In this document: positions 62,155 through 64,000 of the stretch, one piece after another
Numbering within the stretch: position 1 is the stretch's first letter
Layout of the letters: each line of letters starts with the position of its first letter
Assembly: GCA_031551275.1 (NCBI GenBank)
Contig: JAVBNX010000001.1
Location: 62,001 to 126,000, forward strand
Origin: JAVBMJ01 sp031551275
GTDB lineage: Bacteria > Bacteroidota > Bacteroidia > Bacteroidales > Rikenellaceae
Direction: 5' to 3'
Length of the DNA: 64,000 nucleotides
Program-made: the position numbers and the translations under genes
Notes under the pieces: generated by a model
What the model was told of the DNA's origin: nothing
Database searches by the model: none
What the model saw: the letters and a program-made list of their open reading frames with translations, nothing else

Positions 62155-62196
62155 GGTTGTAAGGCCGTAAAAAACTTTTTTTAACAACTTACAACC
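62155..62196 (+). promoter_or_regulatory. Expression-platform hairpin before the BtuH-like start codon
   Basis: GGTTGTAAG (62155-62163) pairs with CTTACAACC (62188-62196) around an A/T-rich loop, ending 8 bases before the ATG at 62205. A perfect 16-base palindrome, AAAACCAATTGGTTTT (62071-62086), lies directly after the aptamer. Either could be part of the switch that hides or exposes the translation start. Confidence 0.5.
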
Positions 62197-62204
62197 AACA
62201 AAAA

Positions 62205-63038
62205 ATGAAAAGATTTTCAATGATCCTGTGCAGCGCGGCTTTGCTCGCGGCGCTGGCATCCTGCACCAAAGACGGCGAGGACGATCCGGGATTGATCGTC
62301 GTCGGGTTCGAGAACGTGCCTGCAACCTTTCTGGCCCCCGACAAGGGCGGCTCCAGCCTCTACGACACGGCGGGCGACGGCCAGTATTTCGGCTATTACG
62401 ACCAGTTGAGCGGGCTGGAATTCAACATCAACACCGAGGATCCTTACGGAGGGGACGGGATCAGCATCTACAACGGCGGGGTGTTTATTTCGCAATGGAA
62501 CGATTTGACGGGCAACACCTTCTCCAACCAGTGTAGCGCATGGTACGCCGACCCTGCCACGGGTTTCGGGGGGCACAACGGCTCGAAGACCTTCGCGGTG
62601 GGCTATGGCACCAACGTGGAGGGTGAGTTTTTCAGCGCGGACACCCGCTCCTCGATCCGTTTCCGCAACACGGCCACCGAGCGCGTGTTCGACCACCTCT
62701 GGGTGGCCAACGCGACCTATACAGCGCTCAACATCAAGGACGGCAGTACGGGCGACTTCCCCATTCCGGCGTACAGCCACGACAACCAGGATTGGTTCAA
62801 ACTCGTCGTCGAAGGCATCGACAAGGAGGGGAATCCGACAGGCACCGTCGAGCACTACCTGGCCGATTACCGCACGGCTTCCGCCCCGGGTGTAATCGCT
62901 GGTTGGAACAAGGTCGACCTTAAACCCCTGGGGGCGGTCAACAAGCTCCGGTTCGACGTACAGGGCTCGGACGACAACGGCTACGGGACCTCGCAGCCCG
63001 GCTATTTTTGTATGGACGACATCGCCCTCGCCAAATAG
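62205..63038 (+). CDS. btuH: BtuH-like (DUF4465) vitamin B12-binding lipoprotein
   Basis: A 277-residue lipoprotein (Cys20 in LAALASCTK), almost all beta structure, with the DUF4465 pattern: VGFENVPATFLAPDKGGSS, GGVFISQWNDLTGNTFSNQC, FAVGYGT, LWVANATYTALNIKDG, DWFKLVVEGID, HYLADYR, WNKVDLKPLG and the final SQPGYFCMDDIAL. In gut Bacteroidota, DUF4465 proteins encoded in B12-repressed loci (BtuH) bind cobamides at the cell surface. The riboswitch directly upstream strongly supports this. No btuB or btuG is adjacent, so it may work with a transporter encoded elsewhere. The stop codon touches that of the convergent oxidase gene. Confidence 0.78.
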   Translation: MKRFSMILCSAALLAALASCTKDGEDDPGLIVVGFENVPATFLAPDKGGSSLYDTAGDGQYFGYYDQLSGLEFNINTEDPYGGDGISIYNGGVFISQWNDLTGNTFSNQCSAWYADPATGFGGHNGSKTFAVGYGTNVEGEFFSADTRSSIRFRNTATERVFDHLWVANATYTALNIKDGSTGDFPIPAYSHDNQDWFKLVVEGIDKEGNPTGTVEHYLADYRTASAPGVIAGWNKVDLKPLGAVNKLRFDVQGSDDNGYGTSQPGYFCMDDIALAK

Positions 63039-64000
63039 CTACTTCAACAACTCCTTGAGCAGCGGCATCTGCCCGACCCGGTAACGGGCCTTGAAGGCTT
63101 CCACCTGCTCTTCGGTATAGAGATCGGTATCGAGCTTCATCGCTTCGGCGGGGAACGGGCGCTCGTTACCGATCTTTACGTCGATTACCACCGGGACCGC
63201 GCTCTGTTTGGCCTGGTCGAAGGCCTGCTGCAACTCTTCCGCGCGGGTTACGGTAAAGCCTTTCGCGCCCATCGCCCGCCCGATCGCCGCGTAGTCGGCC
63301 GGGGCAAGGTCGACCCCGAATTTGGGTTGGCCGGTCTCCTCCTGCTCGGCATCGATAAAGGCGAGCGAATCGTTCGAGAAAACGATGTTGATCACGGGCA
63401 GCTTGTAACGCACCTGGGTGATGATGTCCTGCATTACCATGGCGAAGGCGCCATCCCCGCTCAGGGTAAAGACCTGCCGCTCGGGGAAGCTCAGTTTGGC
63501 CGCAATGCCGCCCGGCACGCCGTAGCCCATCGTGGCGAAGAGGCCCGAGGTGGAAAACCTCTGTCGGCCGTTCATTTGAAGCAGCCTGACGGCCAGGATG
63601 GTCGTGTTGCCCACGTCGGTCATGAAGATCGCGTCGTTTTCGGCGATGCGGTTGATGTGCGCGAAAACAGGCTCGGGGCGCAGGGGTTGGCCGTTATCCG
63701 TTTCGAAGCCCTTTTGCCAGCGCAGCCAGTTTTGGCGGTTGGCTGTGAGCCAGGGGGTCGGGGCGATCTTCTTTCCGGCGGCGGTCATCGCGCCCAGGGC
63801 CTCTCCCGCATCGGCGAGGAGGACGGCATCGGCCTTGTGGCGTTTGCCTAAACGCGACGCGTCGGTATCGATCTGGATGAATTTGGCCTGCGGCGGGAAA
63901 AAGAACTTGGCGAAGGGGAAGTTGCTGCCGGCAAAGACGATCAGGTCGGACATGGGCAACGCCTCGTTGGCCGGTTTGGTGGACAAACGGCCCGCCGTGC
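63039..64000 (-). CDS. Pyruvate oxidase-like TPP-dependent enzyme, C-terminal part
   Basis: The frame stays open to the window edge (upstream residues read TAGRLSTKPANEAL), so the N-terminal Pyr domain lies outside. The part seen contains the central nucleotide-binding domain (FAGSNFPFAKFFFPPQAKFI) and the TPP-binding domain with motif GDGAFAMVMQDIIT...FSND. The tail NERPFPAEAMKLDTD...EEQVEAFKARY closely follows Lactobacillus/Streptococcus-type pyruvate oxidase (Pox/SpxB). That enzyme converts pyruvate, phosphate and O2 to acetyl phosphate, CO2 and H2O2. Acetolactate synthase or a quinone-linked PoxB are alternatives; the C-terminal match favours the phosphate-dependent type. It is convergent with the BtuH-like gene with no gap. 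Confidence 0.85.
   Translation of the reverse strand, partial: TAGRLSTKPANEALPMSDLIVFAGSNFPFAKFFFPPQAKFIQIDTDASRLGKRHKADAVLLADAGEALGAMTAAGKKIAPTPWLTANRQNWLRWQKGFETDNGQPLRPEPVFAHINRIAENDAIFMTDVGNTTILAVRLLQMNGRQRFSTSGLFATMGYGVPGGIAAKLSFPERQVFTLSGDGAFAMVMQDIITQVRYKLPVINIVFSNDSLAFIDAEQEETGQPKFGVDLAPADYAAIGRAMGAKGFTVTRAEELQQAFDQAKQSAVPVVIDVKIGNERPFPAEAMKLDTDLYTEEQVEAFKARYRVGQMPLLKELLK

Noticed and set aside
61911..62162. 83-codon open frame
   Set aside because: It lies across the conserved cobalamin riboswitch and its platform, so it is RNA structure rather than a gene.
1..64000. CRISPR arrays, tRNA/rRNA genes, insertion sequences, prophage or integration sites
   Set aside because: No regularly spaced repeats, no cloverleaf tRNA sequence, no transposase or integrase product and no terminal inverted repeats were seen.

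Overview
The window is about 60% G+C and reads as a gut-type Bacteroidota chromosome. The evidence is three SusC/SusD pairs, an ECF sigma/FecR pair beside a SusC with an STN domain, many lipoprotein signal peptides, near absence of Shine-Dalgarno sequences, and several TAnnTTTG -7 promoter elements. The high G+C fits a Rikenellaceae/Alistipes-like genome better than Bacteroides, but that placement is inference.

Layout. (1) 1-615: 3' end of an ammonium transporter. (2) 653-35949, all on the minus strand and tightly packed: a large polysaccharide utilisation locus (PUL1). In transcription order it holds susC-susD-susC-susD, a lipoprotein of unknown function, a strong intrinsic terminator, a low-G+C metalloprotease-like protein with a broken HExxH motif, one copy of an unrecognised lipoprotein family ('family X'), a GH110 alpha-galactosidase, two GH63-like (alpha/alpha)6 enzymes, three GH106-like rhamnosidases, four more family X copies in tandem, a GH78 rhamnosidase and an AraC regulator. 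(3) 35950-36268: divergent control region with a perfect 9+9 inverted repeat. (4) 36269-43832, plus strand: a second GH78, a beta-repeat protein, a GNAT acetyltransferase, an AraC regulator, a UroD/MtaA-like zinc methyltransferase homologue and an FHS-type sugar transporter. (5) 43862-45874, minus strand: GH20. (6) 46070-60608, plus strand: PUL2, with ECF sigma factor, FecR anti-sigma factor, SusC with STN, SusD, a SusE/F-like triple-module binding protein, two GH123-like enzymes and another GH20. It ends at a clear terminator. (7) 60692-61834: a DUF4434-like enzyme. (8) 61888-63038: cobalamin riboswitch and a BtuH-like (DUF4465) B12-binding lipoprotein. (9) 63039-64000: C-terminal part of a pyruvate oxidase-like TPP enzyme.

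How the genes work together. PUL1 looks designed for a rhamnose- and alpha-galactose-containing glycan. It encodes five rhamnosidase-type enzymes (six counting the divergent GH78), an alpha-1,3-galactosidase and two (alpha/alpha)6 exo-enzymes, but no recognisable endo-hydrolase or lyase. Family X (five paralogues of about 440-470 aa, with invariant Glu/Asp/Trp blocks laid out like a TIM barrel) is the best candidate for the missing activity and may be an undescribed glycosidase family. PUL2 pairs trans-envelope sigma/anti-sigma control with enzymes expected to release HexNAc (GH20) and GalNAc (GH123), which suggests host glycans such as mucin O-glycans or glycolipids.

Substrate and regulon statements are inferred from family membership and context. 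No database search was run.
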